This document shows, piece by piece, positions 9,560 through 22,045 of a DNA stretch of 64,000 nt. The stretch is from Staphylococcus simulans (GTDB lineage Bacteria > Bacillota > Bacilli > Staphylococcales > Staphylococcaceae): NCBI RefSeq assembly GCF_002902285.1, contig NZ_PPRU01000001.1, forward strand, positions 23,053-87,052, read 5' to 3'. Position 1 is the stretch's first letter; every line of letters starts with the position of its first letter. A model generated the notes under the pieces. It did not search any database. It was given only the letters and a program-made list of their open reading frames with translations, and had not been told where the DNA came from. A program made the translations under genes and the position numbers.

Positions 9560-10564
9560 TTATTTACGAACTTGTTTCATAACACGTTGCAAGCGTTCGA
9601 ATGACTCTTTTTGTTTTTCTTGATCATAGATATAACTGATTGCCATCAATTCATCAAACTCGCCGTAGATATCCATGAATTTTTCGATTTGTTGTTTAAC
9701 AGTTTCTTCTGAACCTACTAATGAAACACCTAAGCGACCTTTTGCCATTTGTAATTCTGCAGGAGTAAGCACATCTGCTAAATTATCAATTGGTGGTTGC
9801 AGCGGTTCCATTCTGCCGCGTGTAATGCTCACTGTAACTTGTGCTAATGTTGTTGCTAATTTTTCAGCTTCTTCATCTGTTTCAGCAACAATCGCATTCA
9901 AGCATACAATCATATATGGTTTGTCTAATACTTCAGATGGTTCGAATAATTCTTTATAAATGGACATAGCTTCTCTCATTTGTTGCGGTGCAAAGTGACC
10001 AGCAAATACATAAGGTAAGCCCATTCTTGCAGCGAGATGTGCAGAGTCTGTAGAAGAACCTAAAATATATAACGGAACGTTTTTATCAACAGCAGGATAT
10101 GCACGTACGTAGCCTTGTTGGTTTTCTGGTCCGAAGTATTTTTGTAGTTGTGCAACTTCTTCAGGGAACGCATAAACACCATTATGTTGATCTCTGCGTA
10201 ATGCGCTCGCTGTCATCATATCTGTACCCGGTGCACGGCCTAAGCCTAAATCGACTCGGTTTTTAAACATTGTTTCTAATGTACCGAATTGTTCAGCTAC
10301 GACTAATGGTGCATGGTTTGGCAACATAATACCGCCTGAACCGACCCGGATGTTTTTCGTATGCTCTAATGTGTGTTGAATCAATAACGCTGTCGCAGAA
10401 CTCACTAAATTCGGAGCGTTATGATGTTCTGCAATCCAATATCGTTCATATCCTAATTCATCTAGATGTTGAGCTAAGTCCACCATATTATCGATGGCTT
10501 GCTTCTCATCTTCACCTGATTTAACAGGTACTAAATTGAGTGCAGAAACTTTAATTTCACTCAC
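9560..10564 (-). CDS. Luciferase-like (LLM class) flavin-dependent oxidoreductase
   Basis: TIM-barrel protein of 334 residues in the bacterial luciferase-like group of putative alkanal-monooxygenase type. Visible: N-terminal VSALNLVPV, the segment ERYWIAEHHN (about 39-48), RVGSGGIMLPNHAP (about 73-86) and LGLGRAPGTD (about 107-116), the signatures of the YhbW/'luciferase group 1' family. It probably uses reduced FMN; the substrate is unknown. The start ATG has a near-perfect GAGGAGGT site. It stands as a single minus-strand gene between csbD and the cysteine desulfurase, and nothing nearby suggests a pathway. Confidence 0.85.
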   Translation of the reverse strand: MSEIKVSALNLVPVKSGEDEKQAIDNMVDLAQHLDELGYERYWIAEHHNAPNLVSSATALLIQHTLEHTKNIRVGSGGIMLPNHAPLVVAEQFGTLETMFKNRVDLGLGRAPGTDMMTASALRRDQHNGVYAFPEEVAQLQKYFGPENQQGYVRAYPAVDKNVPLYILGSSTDSAHLAARMGLPYVFAGHFAPQQMREAMSIYKELFEPSEVLDKPYMIVCLNAIVAETDEEAEKLATTLAQVTVSITRGRMEPLQPPIDNLADVLTPAELQMAKGRLGVSLVGSEETVKQQIEKFMDIYGEFDELMAISYIYDQEKQKESFERLQRVMKQVRK

Positions 10565-10653
10565 ATAAAGACCTCCTCGTTTTGAATGATATATTAATTA
10601 TAACAAGAACAAATATTAGAAAGAATTTTATTGCTTAAAGCATGTGCTTTGCA

Positions 10654-10662
10654 TGTTATAAT
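10654..10662 (+). promoter_or_regulatory. Extended -10 promoter element before the cysteine desulfurase gene
   Basis: TGTTATAAT, i.e. a TGN extension and a consensus -10. No good -35 at 17 bases; TTGCTT lies 20 bases upstream. Confidence 0.5.
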
Positions 10663-10746
10663 ATTTGTGGAACAGAGTACTAGAAAAATTGTAGTGTTGG
10701 TGCTAGAATTGGAACATTGATAAAATTGTGAGGAAGTGTCTGACAA

Positions 10747-13004
<2,258 letters not shown>

Positions 13005-13013
13005 ATTTTAATC

Positions 13014-13043
13014 AGGGACTAGGACTTTCCTAGTCTCTTTTTT
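13014..13043 (+). terminator. Intrinsic terminator of mnmA
   Basis: AGGGACTAGGA (13014-13024), 3-base loop, TCCTAGTCTCT (13028-13038, one G-U pair), then a T run. Confidence 0.9.
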
Positions 13044-13105
13044 ACATAGTTTCAAGTTTTTCTGATAAAATAAAGAGTTGAATAAGAAAGAAATGAGGAC
13101 TAAGC

Positions 13106-13774
13106 ATGAAACAAGAAGAAATTTATCAGTTAATTAAAGAAGGTCAATTTGAAACAGCGTTAAAAGCACTGTTTGAAAATATTGATGCACATCCTGAAGA
13201 CATTGAAAACTACATTAATTCAGGTATTCTGCTTGCGGAAGCAGGTGAAATTGAAAAAGCTGAGAAATTTTTCCAAAAAGCTTTAACTATCGATCCGAAC
13301 AACGGTGCGATTTATTATAATTTAGCTAATGTTTATTATAATGCAGAAAGTTTTAATGATGCGATTAAACTTTATCAACAAGCACTCAAAACAGGTGTCG
13401 ATGAAGCGGATACCAATTATATGATAGGGATGTCATTTAATAACTTAGGTGACTATAAATCTGCATTACCTTTCCTTATGCGTGCTGCAGAATTAGATCA
13501 AAATAAAGATGAAGAAATTCAATTCCAATACGGTTTAGTCCTATGTCATTTGGAATTGTTTGACCAAGCTGTCAAACAGTTAGATACCGTGTTAAATATA
13601 AATCCCAAACATACAGACGCATTATATAACCGTGGTTTAGCGGGTTATATGTTTACTGAAGAAATCTATGAAGCAATACCATACTTTGAAAAAGCAATAG
13701 AGATTGATCCAGAACATTTATTAAGTCAGCATGCACTTAAAACATTCACCCAATTTGATGCAGAGGAGGAATAA
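13106..13774 (+). CDS. Tetratricopeptide repeat protein (YrrB-like)
   Basis: Soluble 222-residue protein of about five to six TPR units, e.g. around AEKFFQKALTIDPNNGAIYY, DAIKLYQQALKTG and AIPYFEKAIEIDPEH. There is no signal peptide or membrane segment. TPRs bind partner proteins; no catalytic motif is present. In Bacillus the relative YrrB lies between mnmA and recD2, as here. The stop lies two bases before recD2, so the two are translated together. The true partner is not known. Confidence 0.88.
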   Translation: MKQEEIYQLIKEGQFETALKALFENIDAHPEDIENYINSGILLAEAGEIEKAEKFFQKALTIDPNNGAIYYNLANVYYNAESFNDAIKLYQQALKTGVDEADTNYMIGMSFNNLGDYKSALPFLMRAAELDQNKDEEIQFQYGLVLCHLELFDQAVKQLDTVLNINPKHTDALYNRGLAGYMFTEEIYEAIPYFEKAIEIDPEHLLSQHALKTFTQFDAEEE

Positions 13775-13776
13775 AT

Positions 13777-16191
13777 TTGGAGAACCCTACATTGTTTGAC
13801 TATTCGATGGTCAAAGGAACAGTAGAAGCAATCTTATTTCAAAATAAAGATAATTTCTATACCGTATTAAAAGTAGATCCGATTGAAACCAATGAAGATT
13901 TTGATAATATGCCTACAATTGTGGGGTTCTTTCCTGAAATTGCTGAAGGCGATGTTTATACCTTCAAAGGTCAAGCTGTGACACACCCTAGATACGGCAA
14001 ACAATTAAAAGCTGAAACTTTCGAAAAAGAAGTACCGCAAACAAAAGATGCGATTATCAGTTACTTATCAAGTGATTTGTTTAAAGGTGTCGGTAAGAAA
14101 ACGGCTGAAAATATCGTAAATACACTTGGTGAAAATACCATCAATAAAATTTTAGATGATCGTTCAGTCCTAGAAGAAGTACCGAATTTATCTAAAAAGA
14201 AACAAAGCCAAATCGCAGATCAAATCTACAGTAATCAAGAAGTAGAAAAAATTATGATCAGACTTCATGATTTAGGCTTCGGTCCGAAATTAGCGATGAG
14301 CATCTATCAAGTTTATCAAAGTGACACCTTACAAACGATAGAGAAAAATCCATATGATCTTGTCTATGATGTACGCGGTGTCGGTTTCCACAAAGCAGAT
14401 ACTTTAGCTAAGAATTTAGGCATAGAATATAACGCCCCTGAACGCTTAAAAGCAGGTCTGCTTTATACGATAGAAGAAGAATGTATTAAACAAGGTCATA
14501 CATTTTTACCTAAAGATTATGTATTAGAAACTTCGTTAGAGATGTTAAGCAAGGGATATGACCAAACGATAGATGCCAGTATGTTAGAAAAAGTGATACT
14601 TGAATTGACAGAAGAAAGTAAGTTGGTGGAAGCGGATGAAACACTTTCTATCCCAAGCTTATATTATTCAGAAGTCAAAAGTGTGCAGAACCTGTATCGT
14701 ATTGCGTCACATCAAGCTAAATTAGAGAATATTGAACAATCTGACTTACAAATCAATATTGGTGAAATCGAGGAAATGAATGGAGTCAACTACGCATCTT
14801 CTCAAAAAGAAGCACTTGAAACAGCGATTAATTCAAAAGTCATGCTGCTGACAGGTGGTCCAGGTACCGGTAAAACAACGGTTATCAAAGGCATCGTTGA
14901 ACTCTATGCGGAAACGCATGGTTTATCCTTATCCTATGACGATTACCAAGAAGATGATTATCCGATAGCGCTTGCTGCACCTACAGGACGTGCAGCCAAA
15001 CGTTTACAAGAATCAACTGGACTTGAAGCAATGACCATCCATCGTTTAATCGGCTGGAGTCAAGATACCAAGCCTGAAGATGTCTTAGAAAATGAAATTA
15101 CTGCTAAGCTCATCATTATTGATGAAATGTCAATGGTAGATACATGGTTGTTTCATCAGTTCTTGAATGCAGTACCGATTGATGCACAAATCATTTTAGT
15201 CGGAGATGAAGACCAATTACCATCAGTCGGCCCAGGACAAGTGTTTAAAGATTTAATTGATGCGAAAGTCATTCCACGTGTTAATTTAACTGAAGTCTAC
15301 CGTCAACAAGATGGTTCTAGTATCATTGAACTCGCACATAAAATGAAATTAGGTCAGCCGATAGACATTACTGAGCGATTCCACGATCGCAGCTTTATTC
15401 CTTGTACAGCTGAACAAATACCAGATGTAGTCAATAAAGTGGTGAGTTCTGCTGTTAAAAAAGGCTACGATATGAGCGATATTCAAGTCTTGGCTCCGAT
15501 GTATCGCGGCAGTGCCGGCATTAAGCGTTTAAATAAAGTATTACAAGATATCTTGAATCCTAAAGCTGAAGATGCAAGAGAGATTGAGTTCGGAGAAGCG
15601 GTCTTTAGAAAGGGCGACAAAGTCTTACAACTTGTGAATCGTCCTAATGATAATATTTTCAATGGTGATATCGGTGTGATTGTCGGTATCTTCTGGGCAC
15701 GTGAAAACGAATTAAATAAAGATATACTTGTCGTCGATTTTGAAGGTAATGAAATTACATTTACCAAACAAGATATGATGGAGTTAACACATGCTTATTG
15801 TACTTCCATTCATAAAGCACAAGGTTCAGAGTTTCCAATTGTTATTATGCCGATTGTAAAACAATATTATCGCATGTTGCAGCGTCCGATTATCTATACA
15901 GGACTTACACGTGCCAAACAATCTTTAGTTTTTCTTGGTGATAGCCAAGCCTTTGACATCGGTATGAAGACCCATGGGCAAGTACGTATGACGAGACTCG
16001 CACAATTGCTCAGAGATTACTTCGGTCATGAGAGTGAAACAAATGAAGAACAAGCAGATGAACAAATAAATGATCAAACAACCTCAGCACCTGCACAACA
16101 ACTCGTAGAATTAACAGAAGCAACGATTTATGAAATTGACCCGATGATTGGTATGGGTAAGGTCACACCTTATACTTTTAATCATGAATAA
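13777..16191 (+). CDS. recD2: ATP-dependent DNA helicase RecD2
   Basis: Superfamily 1B 5'-3' helicase of 804 residues, the long RecD2 type that acts without RecBC. An N-terminal extension with HhH-like segments (about 90-210, with FKGVGKKTAENIV) precedes the motor. Walker A is LTGGPGTGKTTVIKG (about 357-371), Walker B IIIDEMSMVD (about 446-455), then GDEDQLPSVGPG; motif VI region HKAQGSEFP lies at about 681-689. In Bacillus it takes part in fork repair and mismatch control. The start is TTG behind GGAGGAATAAAT. The C-terminal 60 residues are acidic and Gln-rich. Confidence 0.94.
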   Translation: MENPTLFDYSMVKGTVEAILFQNKDNFYTVLKVDPIETNEDFDNMPTIVGFFPEIAEGDVYTFKGQAVTHPRYGKQLKAETFEKEVPQTKDAIISYLSSDLFKGVGKKTAENIVNTLGENTINKILDDRSVLEEVPNLSKKKQSQIADQIYSNQEVEKIMIRLHDLGFGPKLAMSIYQVYQSDTLQTIEKNPYDLVYDVRGVGFHKADTLAKNLGIEYNAPERLKAGLLYTIEEECIKQGHTFLPKDYVLETSLEMLSKGYDQTIDASMLEKVILELTEESKLVEADETLSIPSLYYSEVKSVQNLYRIASHQAKLENIEQSDLQINIGEIEEMNGVNYASSQKEALETAINSKVMLLTGGPGTGKTTVIKGIVELYAETHGLSLSYDDYQEDDYPIALAAPTGRAAKRLQESTGLEAMTIHRLIGWSQDTKPEDVLENEITAKLIIIDEMSMVDTWLFHQFLNAVPIDAQIILVGDEDQLPSVGPGQVFKDLIDAKVIPRVNLTEVYRQQDGSSIIELAHKMKLGQPIDITERFHDRSFIPCTAEQIPDVVNKVVSSAVKKGYDMSDIQVLAPMYRGSAGIKRLNKVLQDILNPKAEDAREIEFGEAVFRKGDKVLQLVNRPNDNIFNGDIGVIVGIFWARENELNKDILVVDFEGNEITFTKQDMMELTHAYCTSIHKAQGSEFPIVIMPIVKQYYRMLQRPIIYTGLTRAKQSLVFLGDSQAFDIGMKTHGQVRMTRLAQLLRDYFGHESETNEEQADEQINDQTTSAPAQQLVELTEATIYEIDPMIGMGKVTPYTFNHE

Positions 16192-16216
16192 AGTGTTGTG
16201 TGAAGTATGATATATG

Positions 16217-16245
16217 TTGACTTTTAAAGTCTGTCAGACTAAAAT
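16217..16245 (+). promoter_or_regulatory. Sigma-A promoter of alaS
   Basis: TTGACT (16217-16222), 17-base spacer, TAAAAT (16240-16245). Transcription would begin near 16252, at the base of the T-box leader. Confidence 0.72.
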
Positions 16246-16251
16246 AAAATT

Positions 16252-16446
16252 AATTCGCATAAAGCCGAGTAAGCAAATCGTTATGCCTAAGAGAGGTACC
16301 GGGTGGTGTAAGGTATCGCATCATTTGCTGAACGCTACTTTATGTCAGTCCGTATAAGAACAAGAGTGATGCAGGATAATTTGCTGCATAACTAGGGTGG
16401 TACCGCGATGCATTCGTCCCTTTGAGGATGAATGCATTTTTATTTT
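16252..16446 (+). promoter_or_regulatory. T-box leader of alaS (alanine tRNA sensing)
   Basis: Stem I closes with CATAAAG near 16258 and CTTTATG near 16338. Just inside lies GAACGCTA, whose GCT (16334-16336) is the alanine specifier codon. The T-box AGGGTGGTACCGCG is at about 16394-16407. The terminator pairs ATGCATTCGTCC (16408-16419) with GGATGAATGCAT (16426-16437, one G-U pair), then TTTTATTTT. Uncharged tRNA-Ala would permit read-through into alaS. Confidence 0.94.
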
Positions 16447-16501
16447 GTGAAAGAACCTATACGGCAATGTTTTAAATATGTATATTAGGAGTGAGTTATT
16501 T

Positions 16502-19132
16502 ATGAAGCGATTAAAAGCAAGTGAAATCAGACAAAATTTCATTGATTACTTTAAAGAAAATGGACATATGGTCGAACCTTCTGCACCTTTAGTACCGATT
16601 GATGACGATTCATTATTATGGATCAACTCAGGTGTTGCGACATTAAAAAAATACTTTGATGGACGAGAAATTCCAAAAAAACCACGTATCGTGAACGCGC
16701 AAAAAGCGATTCGTACAAACGATATTGAAAACGTTGGTTTTACTGCACGTCACCATACTTTCTTTGAAATGTTAGGGAACTTTTCTATTGGTGATTATTT
16801 CAAACGTGAAGCGATTGAATTTGCTTGGGAATTCTTAACTAGTGATCGTTGGATGGGTATGGAACCTGAAAAATTATACGTGACCATTCACCCTGAAGAT
16901 ATGGAAGCTTTCGATTTATGGCACGATGTCATCGGTTTAGATGAAAGCCGTATTATTCGTATTGAAGGCAACTTCTGGGATATCGGTGAAGGTCCATCAG
17001 GTCCGAACACAGAAATCTTCTATGACCGTGGTCCAGACTATGGTCAAGATGATCCGGCTGAAGAAATGTATCCAGGTGGCGAAAACGAACGTTACTTAGA
17101 AGTATGGAACTTAGTCTTTAGTGAATTCAACCATAATCCTGATCATACGTATACACCACTTCCAAATAAAAACATTGATACCGGCATGGGTCTAGAACGT
17201 ATGGCATCGATTGCGCAAAATGTACGTACTAACTATGAAACTGACCTATTTATCCCAATCATTGAAGAAGTTGAACAAATTTCAGGTAAGAAATATCAAC
17301 AAGATGCTACGCAAGATGTTGCATTCAAAGTCATTGCGGATCATATCAGAACCATCGCATTCGCAATCGGTGATGGCGCTTTACCAGCAAATGAAGGCCG
17401 CGGTTATGTCTTACGCCGTTTATTACGTCGTGCAGTTCGTTTCAGTCAATCTTTAGATATCAACAAACCATTTATGTATGAACTTGTCGATACAGTGGCA
17501 GACATTATGGAACCTTACTATCCAGAAGTAAAACAAAAAGCAGATTTCATTAAACGTGTCATTAAATCTGAAGAAGAACGTTTCCACGAAACATTAGAAG
17601 AAGGCTTAGCAATTTTAAATCAATTTATCAAAACAGCTAAAAACGGCGATAAAATGATTAAAGGTGAAGATGCGTTCAAATTATATGATACGTATGGTTT
17701 CCCAGTTGAATTGACTGAAGAAATCGCTGGTAACGAAGGTTTAAGTGTCGATATGGCGACATTCGAAACAGAAATGCAGCAACAAAGAGATCGTGCACGT
17801 CAAGCACGTCAAAATTCACAATCAATGCAGATTCAAAGTGAAGTGTTGAAAAATATCACGACAGATAGTGAATTTGTCGGTTATACACATACAGATTATC
17901 AAACGGAGTTAACAGACTTAATTTATAATGGCGAAGCGGTAGAACAAGCAGATGCGGGTGAAACAGTTTACTTTATTTTAAGACAAACACCATTCTACGC
18001 TGTTTCAGGTGGTCAAGTGGCTGACCAAGGTACAGTCGGCAATGACAACTTCGAAATTGAAGTGACTGAAGTAACGAAAGCACCAAATGGTCAAAACTTG
18101 CATAAAGGTATCGTGCAATTCGGTCAAGTCACAAAAGGCGCACAAGTCGACGCTTCAGTTAACCAAGAAGAACGCCGTGCTATTACGAAAAACCATAGTG
18201 CAACCCACTTATTACATGCTGCGTTGAAAGAAGTGTTAGGTGACCATGTCAATCAAGCAGGTTCACTCGTTGAAGGCGAACGTTTACGTTTTGACTTCTC
18301 GCATTTCGGTCCTGTGACTAAAGAAGAATTAGAACAAATTGAACGTCGTGTCAATGAACAAATCTGGAACGGCATTAATGTTTCAATCAAAGAAATGCCG
18401 ATTGAAGAAGCCAAAGCTTCAGGTGCAATGGCATTATTCGGTGAAAAATATGGCGATATTGTCCGTGTTGTAGATATGAAACCATTCTCAATTGAATTAT
18501 GCGGCGGTATTCATGTTCAAAACACATCAGAAATCGGTTTATTTAAAATTGTCAGCGAATCAGGTACAGGTGCTGGTGTCAGACGTATTGAAGCCTTAAC
18601 AGGTAAAGCAGCATTCTTATACCTTGAAGGTATCCAAGATAAATTCAATGAAGTGAAACACTTAGTGAAAGCTAAAGACGATACACAAGTGGCTGAAAAA
18701 GTAACACACGTGATTGACAGCGAAAAACAATTACACAAACAATTAGAACAACGTAACCAAGAAATCACTGCACTAAAAATGGGCAGCTTAGATGATCAAG
18801 TTGAAGACATTAACGGGTTGAAAGTATTAGCGTTACAAGTAGAAGCAGACAATGCGAAAGCCTTAAGACAAACTATGGATGATTTCAAATCTAAATTACA
18901 AGATGCGGTCATTATCTTAGCAAGTGATGTCGGTGGTAAAGTTGCTTTAGTTGCGACGGTACCGAAATCAGAGACAAATAAAGTCAAAGCAGGCGACATT
19001 ATTAAAGAAATGGCACCTGTTGTCGGCGGTAAAGGCGGCGGTCGTCCAGATATGGCACAAGGCGGCGGCAGCGAGCCAGGTAAGATAACAGATGCATTAC
19101 AATTCATTAAAAACTACATTAAATCACTATAA
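16502..19132 (+). CDS. alaS: Alanyl-tRNA synthetase
   Basis: Class II synthetase of 876 residues with built-in editing of Ser/Gly-tRNA-Ala. Visible in order: aminoacylation domain with class II motif 2 region [19 protein letters not shown] (about 80-98); editing-domain zinc motif [11 protein letters not shown] (about 564-574) and CGGIHV (about 667-672); DHHA1-type C-terminal domain ending in [14 protein letters not shown]. The ATG at 16502 is chosen because AGGAGTGAG precedes it; a longer reading from 16478 would cover that site. The gene is controlled by the T-box upstream. IreB follows after about 70 bases. Confidence 0.97.
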   Translation: MKRLKASEIRQNFIDYFKENGHMVEPSAPLVPIDDDSLLWINSGVATLKKYFDGREIPKKPRIVNAQKAIRTNDIENVGFTARHHTFFEMLGNFSIGDYFKREAIEFAWEFLTSDRWMGMEPEKLYVTIHPEDMEAFDLWHDVIGLDESRIIRIEGNFWDIGEGPSGPNTEIFYDRGPDYGQDDPAEEMYPGGENERYLEVWNLVFSEFNHNPDHTYTPLPNKNIDTGMGLERMASIAQNVRTNYETDLFIPIIEEVEQISGKKYQQDATQDVAFKVIADHIRTIAFAIGDGALPANEGRGYVLRRLLRRAVRFSQSLDINKPFMYELVDTVADIMEPYYPEVKQKADFIKRVIKSEEERFHETLEEGLAILNQFIKTAKNGDKMIKGEDAFKLYDTYGFPVELTEEIAGNEGLSVDMATFETEMQQQRDRARQARQNSQSMQIQSEVLKNITTDSEFVGYTHTDYQTELTDLIYNGEAVEQADAGETVYFILRQTPFYAVSGGQVADQGTVGNDNFEIEVTEVTKAPNGQNLHKGIVQFGQVTKGAQVDASVNQEERRAITKNHSATHLLHAALKEVLGDHVNQAGSLVEGERLRFDFSHFGPVTKEELEQIERRVNEQIWNGINVSIKEMPIEEAKASGAMALFGEKYGDIVRVVDMKPFSIELCGGIHVQNTSEIGLFKIVSESGTGAGVRRIEALTGKAAFLYLEGIQDKFNEVKHLVKAKDDTQVAEKVTHVIDSEKQLHKQLEQRNQEITALKMGSLDDQVEDINGLKVLALQVEADNAKALRQTMDDFKSKLQDAVIILASDVGGKVALVATVPKSETNKVKAGDIIKEMAPVVGGKGGGRPDMAQGGGSEPGKITDALQFIKNYIKSL

Positions 19133-19200
19133 TCTCCTTGCACTCTCATGTAGAATAGAGGATGTATCAGCCTACTATAGTAGAAGGAGTGTGTAGTAAA

Positions 19201-19464
19201 ATGAACAATTTTGATAAAACAATGCGTTTCAATATTGAAGAAGTACCAAAAGATGATGTTAAATCCGTGCTGACTAATGTGTATCATACCCTTGAAGAAC
19301 GTGGTTACAATCCAGTAAACCAAATTGTAGGATATTTACTTTCAGGAGATCCTGCGTATATCCCACGTCATAACGAAGCAAGAAATCAAATCAGACGTAT
19401 CGATCGTGATGATATCATGGAAGAACTTGTTTCTAATTATTTGAAGGTATCAGATAAAGAATAA
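19201..19464 (+). CDS. ireB: IreB-family regulatory phosphoprotein (UPF0297, YrzL)
   Basis: Small 87-residue protein with the conserved N-terminus [11 protein letters not shown] and the tail [22 protein letters not shown]. In Enterococcus, IreB is phosphorylated on threonine by the PASTA kinase IreK and affects cephalosporin resistance; the Thr in DKTM (residue 6) is a likely site by analogy. The alaS-ireB-ruvX order is conserved across Firmicutes. The ATG was preferred to a GTG 12 bases upstream, which would overlap the AAGGAG site. The staphylococcal role is inferred only. Confidence 0.88.
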   Translation: MNNFDKTMRFNIEEVPKDDVKSVLTNVYHTLEERGYNPVNQIVGYLLSGDPAYIPRHNEARNQIRRIDRDDIMEELVSNYLKVSDKE

Positions 19465-19467
19465 TCA

Positions 19468-19893
19468 ATGTTATCACATAAAATTATCGGATTAGATGTT
19501 GGCAGCAAAACAGTCGGCGTTGCTGTGAGCGACTTAATGGGTTGGACTGCTCAAGGCTTAGATACACTCCGAATCAATGAAGAAGAAAATGAATTAGGTA
19601 TAGACCGCTTGGCAGCTATCATCAAACAAGAGGATGCAGATACTGTCGTGATAGGATTACCGAAGAACATGAATAATTCTATTGGATTTAGAGGCGAAGC
19701 TTCGTTAAAATACAAAGAAGCACTCCTTGAAGCATTACCAGATCTTAAAGTGGTAATGTGGGATGAGCGCCTAAGTACAATGGCAGCTGAAAGGTCATTG
19801 TTAGAAGCAGATGTTTCTAGAAAAAAACGCAGCAAGGTCATCGATAAAATGGCAGCTGTGTTTATCTTACAAGGCTATTTAGATTCACTTTAA
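19468..19893 (+). CDS. ruvX: Holliday junction resolvase-like protein RuvX (YqgF)
   Basis: RNase H-fold nuclease of 141 residues. Acidic residues lie at [14 protein letters not shown] (about 8-21), IGLPKNMN and DERLSTMAA (about 107-115). YqgF family members act in 16S rRNA 5'-end processing and/or Holliday junction cleavage; the ribosomal role is best supported in E. coli, so the resolvase name is traditional. It starts three bases after ireB with only a weak ribosome-binding site, which suggests translational coupling. Confidence 0.92.
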   Translation: MLSHKIIGLDVGSKTVGVAVSDLMGWTAQGLDTLRINEEENELGIDRLAAIIKQEDADTVVIGLPKNMNNSIGFRGEASLKYKEALLEALPDLKVVMWDERLSTMAAERSLLEADVSRKKRSKVIDKMAAVFILQGYLDSL

Positions 19894-19917
19894 TTTACCG
19901 TAAAAGGAGCGTTATTT

Positions 19918-20229
19918 ATGTCAGAGAAAAATCAAAATCAAGAAGCGGAATTACAAATCAATAACGATGAGGAATTATTAACTTTATTCGATGAAGAAGG
20001 CAATGAAGTCCTTTATCGTAAAGTATTAGAATTTTATCATCCTGAATTTGACAAAGAATATGTCATTTTAGCTGAAGAAGGCGAAGCGTCAGACGACGAT
20101 GATATGATTGAATTAATTCCGATGATCAATGTCCCAGATGAGTCTGGTGACGGCGGTAAATTCTTACCAGTTGAAACTGAAGAAGAGTGGGACATGATTG
20201 AAGAAATCGTTAACACTGAAATGGAATAA
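19918..20229 (+). CDS. DUF1292 protein (YrzB-like)
   Basis: Strongly acidic 103-residue protein with no membrane segment. It carries the DUF1292 pattern: [17 protein letters not shown] near residues 20-36, YVILAEEG in the middle, and [11 protein letters not shown] near the end. The function is unknown. It is third in the conserved ireB-ruvX-yrzB set, with a clear AAAGGAG site, and a strong terminator follows. Confidence 0.88.
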   Translation: MSEKNQNQEAELQINNDEELLTLFDEEGNEVLYRKVLEFYHPEFDKEYVILAEEGEASDDDDMIELIPMINVPDESGDGGKFLPVETEEEWDMIEEIVNTEME

Positions 20230-20242
20230 ATGAGCAGTTATG

Positions 20243-20269
20243 AAGCGGAGGTTATCCTCCGCTTTTTTC
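20243..20269 (+). terminator. Intrinsic terminator of the alaS-ireB-ruvX-DUF1292 unit
   Basis: AAGCGGAGG (20243-20251), TTAT loop, CCTCCGCTT (20256-20264), with a T run continuing. Confidence 0.94.
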
Positions 20270-20355
20270 GTGCCTCGAAATACAATTTGCACTTGACTCA
20301 TAACAAAGTATTTTGCAGATATTCATTCTGAGTACTTAATATTCAATAGGTTTTA

Positions 20356-20364
20356 TGGTAAAAT
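20356..20364 (+). promoter_or_regulatory. Extended -10 promoter for the trmR leader
   Basis: TGGTAAAAT, i.e. TGN plus TAAAAT. It predicts a start near 20371, about 100 bases before trmR. Confidence 0.5.
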
Positions 20365-20404
20365 ATGTAAAGTTAAATAATGATATGTGCAACAGCGATA
20401 TAAG

Positions 20405-20434
20405 AATCAGTCAAACTGCGACTGATTTATTTTT
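20405..20434 (+). terminator. Terminator-like hairpin inside the trmR 5' leader
   Basis: AATCAGTC (20405-20412) pairs with GACTGATT (20420-20427), followed by TATTTTTATT. It lies downstream of the likely promoter and upstream of trmR, so it would stop most transcripts early unless read through. It could be an attenuator or the 3' end of a short RNA. Confidence 0.6.
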
Positions 20435-20471
20435 ATTCTTTTGTACATTGTATGGATAAAGGAAGAGAAAT

Positions 20472-21113
20472 ATGAGCAAAAATGAAAGTTATTTAGTTGC
20501 GTTATCACAAAAGCATTCCCATCCATTAGAAAGATTAAGACCTTATGCGATAGAACATGAGGTACCGATTATTCATCCTTTATCATTAGATATGATCAAA
20601 CAGTTGATACGCATCCATCAGCCAAAGCGTATTTTAGAAATCGGTACTGCTATTGGCTATAGCGCTATGCATTTTGCGTCTGTTGATCCTTCTGTGCATA
20701 TATGGACGATTGAACGTGATAAAAACATGTATCAACAAGCTGAACAAAACATTGAAGACTTTGGATATCAAACGCAAATTCATATGATTTATGGAGATGC
20801 GAGAGAAACATTTGACCAAGTCTCTGATACACAGTTCGATATGATATTTATCGATGCGGCAAAAGCACAAACAAAGAAATTCTTTGAACTGTATACCCCC
20901 ATGCTTAGAGAAGGCGGTTTAGTCGTCATTGATAACATTTTATATCATGATTTTGTTGCTGATATTGATGTGGTTCGCAGCAGGAATATTAAACAAATGG
21001 TGAAGAAGATTCAAAAGTTCAACGCATGGTTAAATGATAACGAAGCATATCAAACAAACTTTTTAGATATAGAAGACGGTTTAGCAATAGCCGTAAAAGG
21101 AGACTCGAAATGA
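20472..21113 (+). CDS. trmR: tRNA 5-hydroxyuridine methyltransferase TrmR (O-methyltransferase family)
   Basis: SAM-dependent class I methyltransferase of 213 residues, COMT-like. The SAM motif is ILEIGTAIGYSAMHFA (about 54-69), followed by the acidic WTIERD (about 78-83) and the metal/catalytic region FIDAAKAQ and VIDNILYHDF (about 130-165). In Bacillus the same three-gene set yrrMNO makes 5-methoxyuridine at wobble U34: the U32-type proteins form ho5U, TrmR methylates it. The annotation transfers that role by sequence type and context. Its stop overlaps the next start (ATGA). Confidence 0.88.
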   Translation: MSKNESYLVALSQKHSHPLERLRPYAIEHEVPIIHPLSLDMIKQLIRIHQPKRILEIGTAIGYSAMHFASVDPSVHIWTIERDKNMYQQAEQNIEDFGYQTQIHMIYGDARETFDQVSDTQFDMIFIDAAKAQTKKFFELYTPMLREGGLVVIDNILYHDFVADIDVVRSRNIKQMVKKIQKFNAWLNDNEAYQTNFLDIEDGLAIAVKGDSK

Positions 21114-22033
21114 CAGAATTACTCGTGACACCTAAATCAGTCGCACATATTGAGACTTTAATTGAAAAAGGTGCTGATGCTTTTGTGATAGGCGAACAAA
21201 AGTTCGGTTTACGCTTAGCAGGTGAATTTGACCGTACTGCGATGAGAGAAGCGGTCGATATCATTCATGCACATGGCAAAAAAGCATATGCGGCTGTTAA
21301 CGGTATTTTTCATAACTATCACTTAAACGCTGTAGAAGATTATATTGATTTCTTACACGAAATCAGAGTAGATCGCATTATCTTCGGTGACCCGGCAGTC
21401 GTGATGTATGTTAAAGCACAACAAAACCCAATTGCTTTGAACTGGGACGCTGAAGCATTAGTCACAAACTACTTCCAGTGCAATTACTGGGGTAAACGTG
21501 GTGCGAAACGTGCTATACTTGCGCGCGAATTGAATTTAGAAGAAATCTTGAACATTAAAGCACATGCGGATGTTGAAATTGAAGTACAAGTCCATGGTAT
21601 GACATGTATGTTCCAATCAAAACGTATGCTGCTCGGCAATTATTATACATTCCAAGACAGACAAATGAAGATAAAACGTAATGAAACAGACAAGGATTTA
21701 TTGTTATACGATGAAGAACGCGAAAATCAATATCCTGTGTTTGAAGATTATAACGGCACACATATTATGTCACCGAATGATATCTGTTTGATTGAAGAGT
21801 TAGAGCCGTTGCTTGAAGCGGGCATCGACAGCTTGAAAATTGATGGTGTATTACATACAGAAGAATATATTAACGTATGTACAGAACAATATAGAGAAGC
21901 CATTGATTTATATCATGAAGACCCTGAAGCTTATGAAGATGAAAAATTCATGCTCGTTGATCCGATTGAAGCCATTCAACCAGACCATCGACCATTCGAT
22001 GAAGGATTCTTATTCAAACATACCGTTTATTAA
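21110..22033 (+). CDS. trhP1: U32-family tRNA 5-hydroxyuridine factor TrhP1 (YrrN-like)
   Basis: U32 'peptidase' family protein of 307 residues. Despite the old name, related proteins with this layout in Bacillus are needed to hydroxylate U34 of tRNA. It has ELLVTPKSVAHIETLIEKGA at the start, then FVIGEQKFGLR, and VQVHGMTCMFQSKRMLLGNY (about 160-179). Only one Cys is left in the place where the next gene has a full cysteine cluster, so this subunit probably binds no Fe-S centre. It overlaps trmR by four bases and precedes trhP2 by 12. Confidence 0.87.
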   Translation: MTELLVTPKSVAHIETLIEKGADAFVIGEQKFGLRLAGEFDRTAMREAVDIIHAHGKKAYAAVNGIFHNYHLNAVEDYIDFLHEIRVDRIIFGDPAVVMYVKAQQNPIALNWDAEALVTNYFQCNYWGKRGAKRAILARELNLEEILNIKAHADVEIEVQVHGMTCMFQSKRMLLGNYYTFQDRQMKIKRNETDKDLLLYDEERENQYPVFEDYNGTHIMSPNDICLIEELEPLLEAGIDSLKIDGVLHTEEYINVCTEQYREAIDLYHEDPEAYEDEKFMLVDPIEAIQPDHRPFDEGFLFKHTVY

Positions 22034-22045
22034 GGAGGAAAAATC

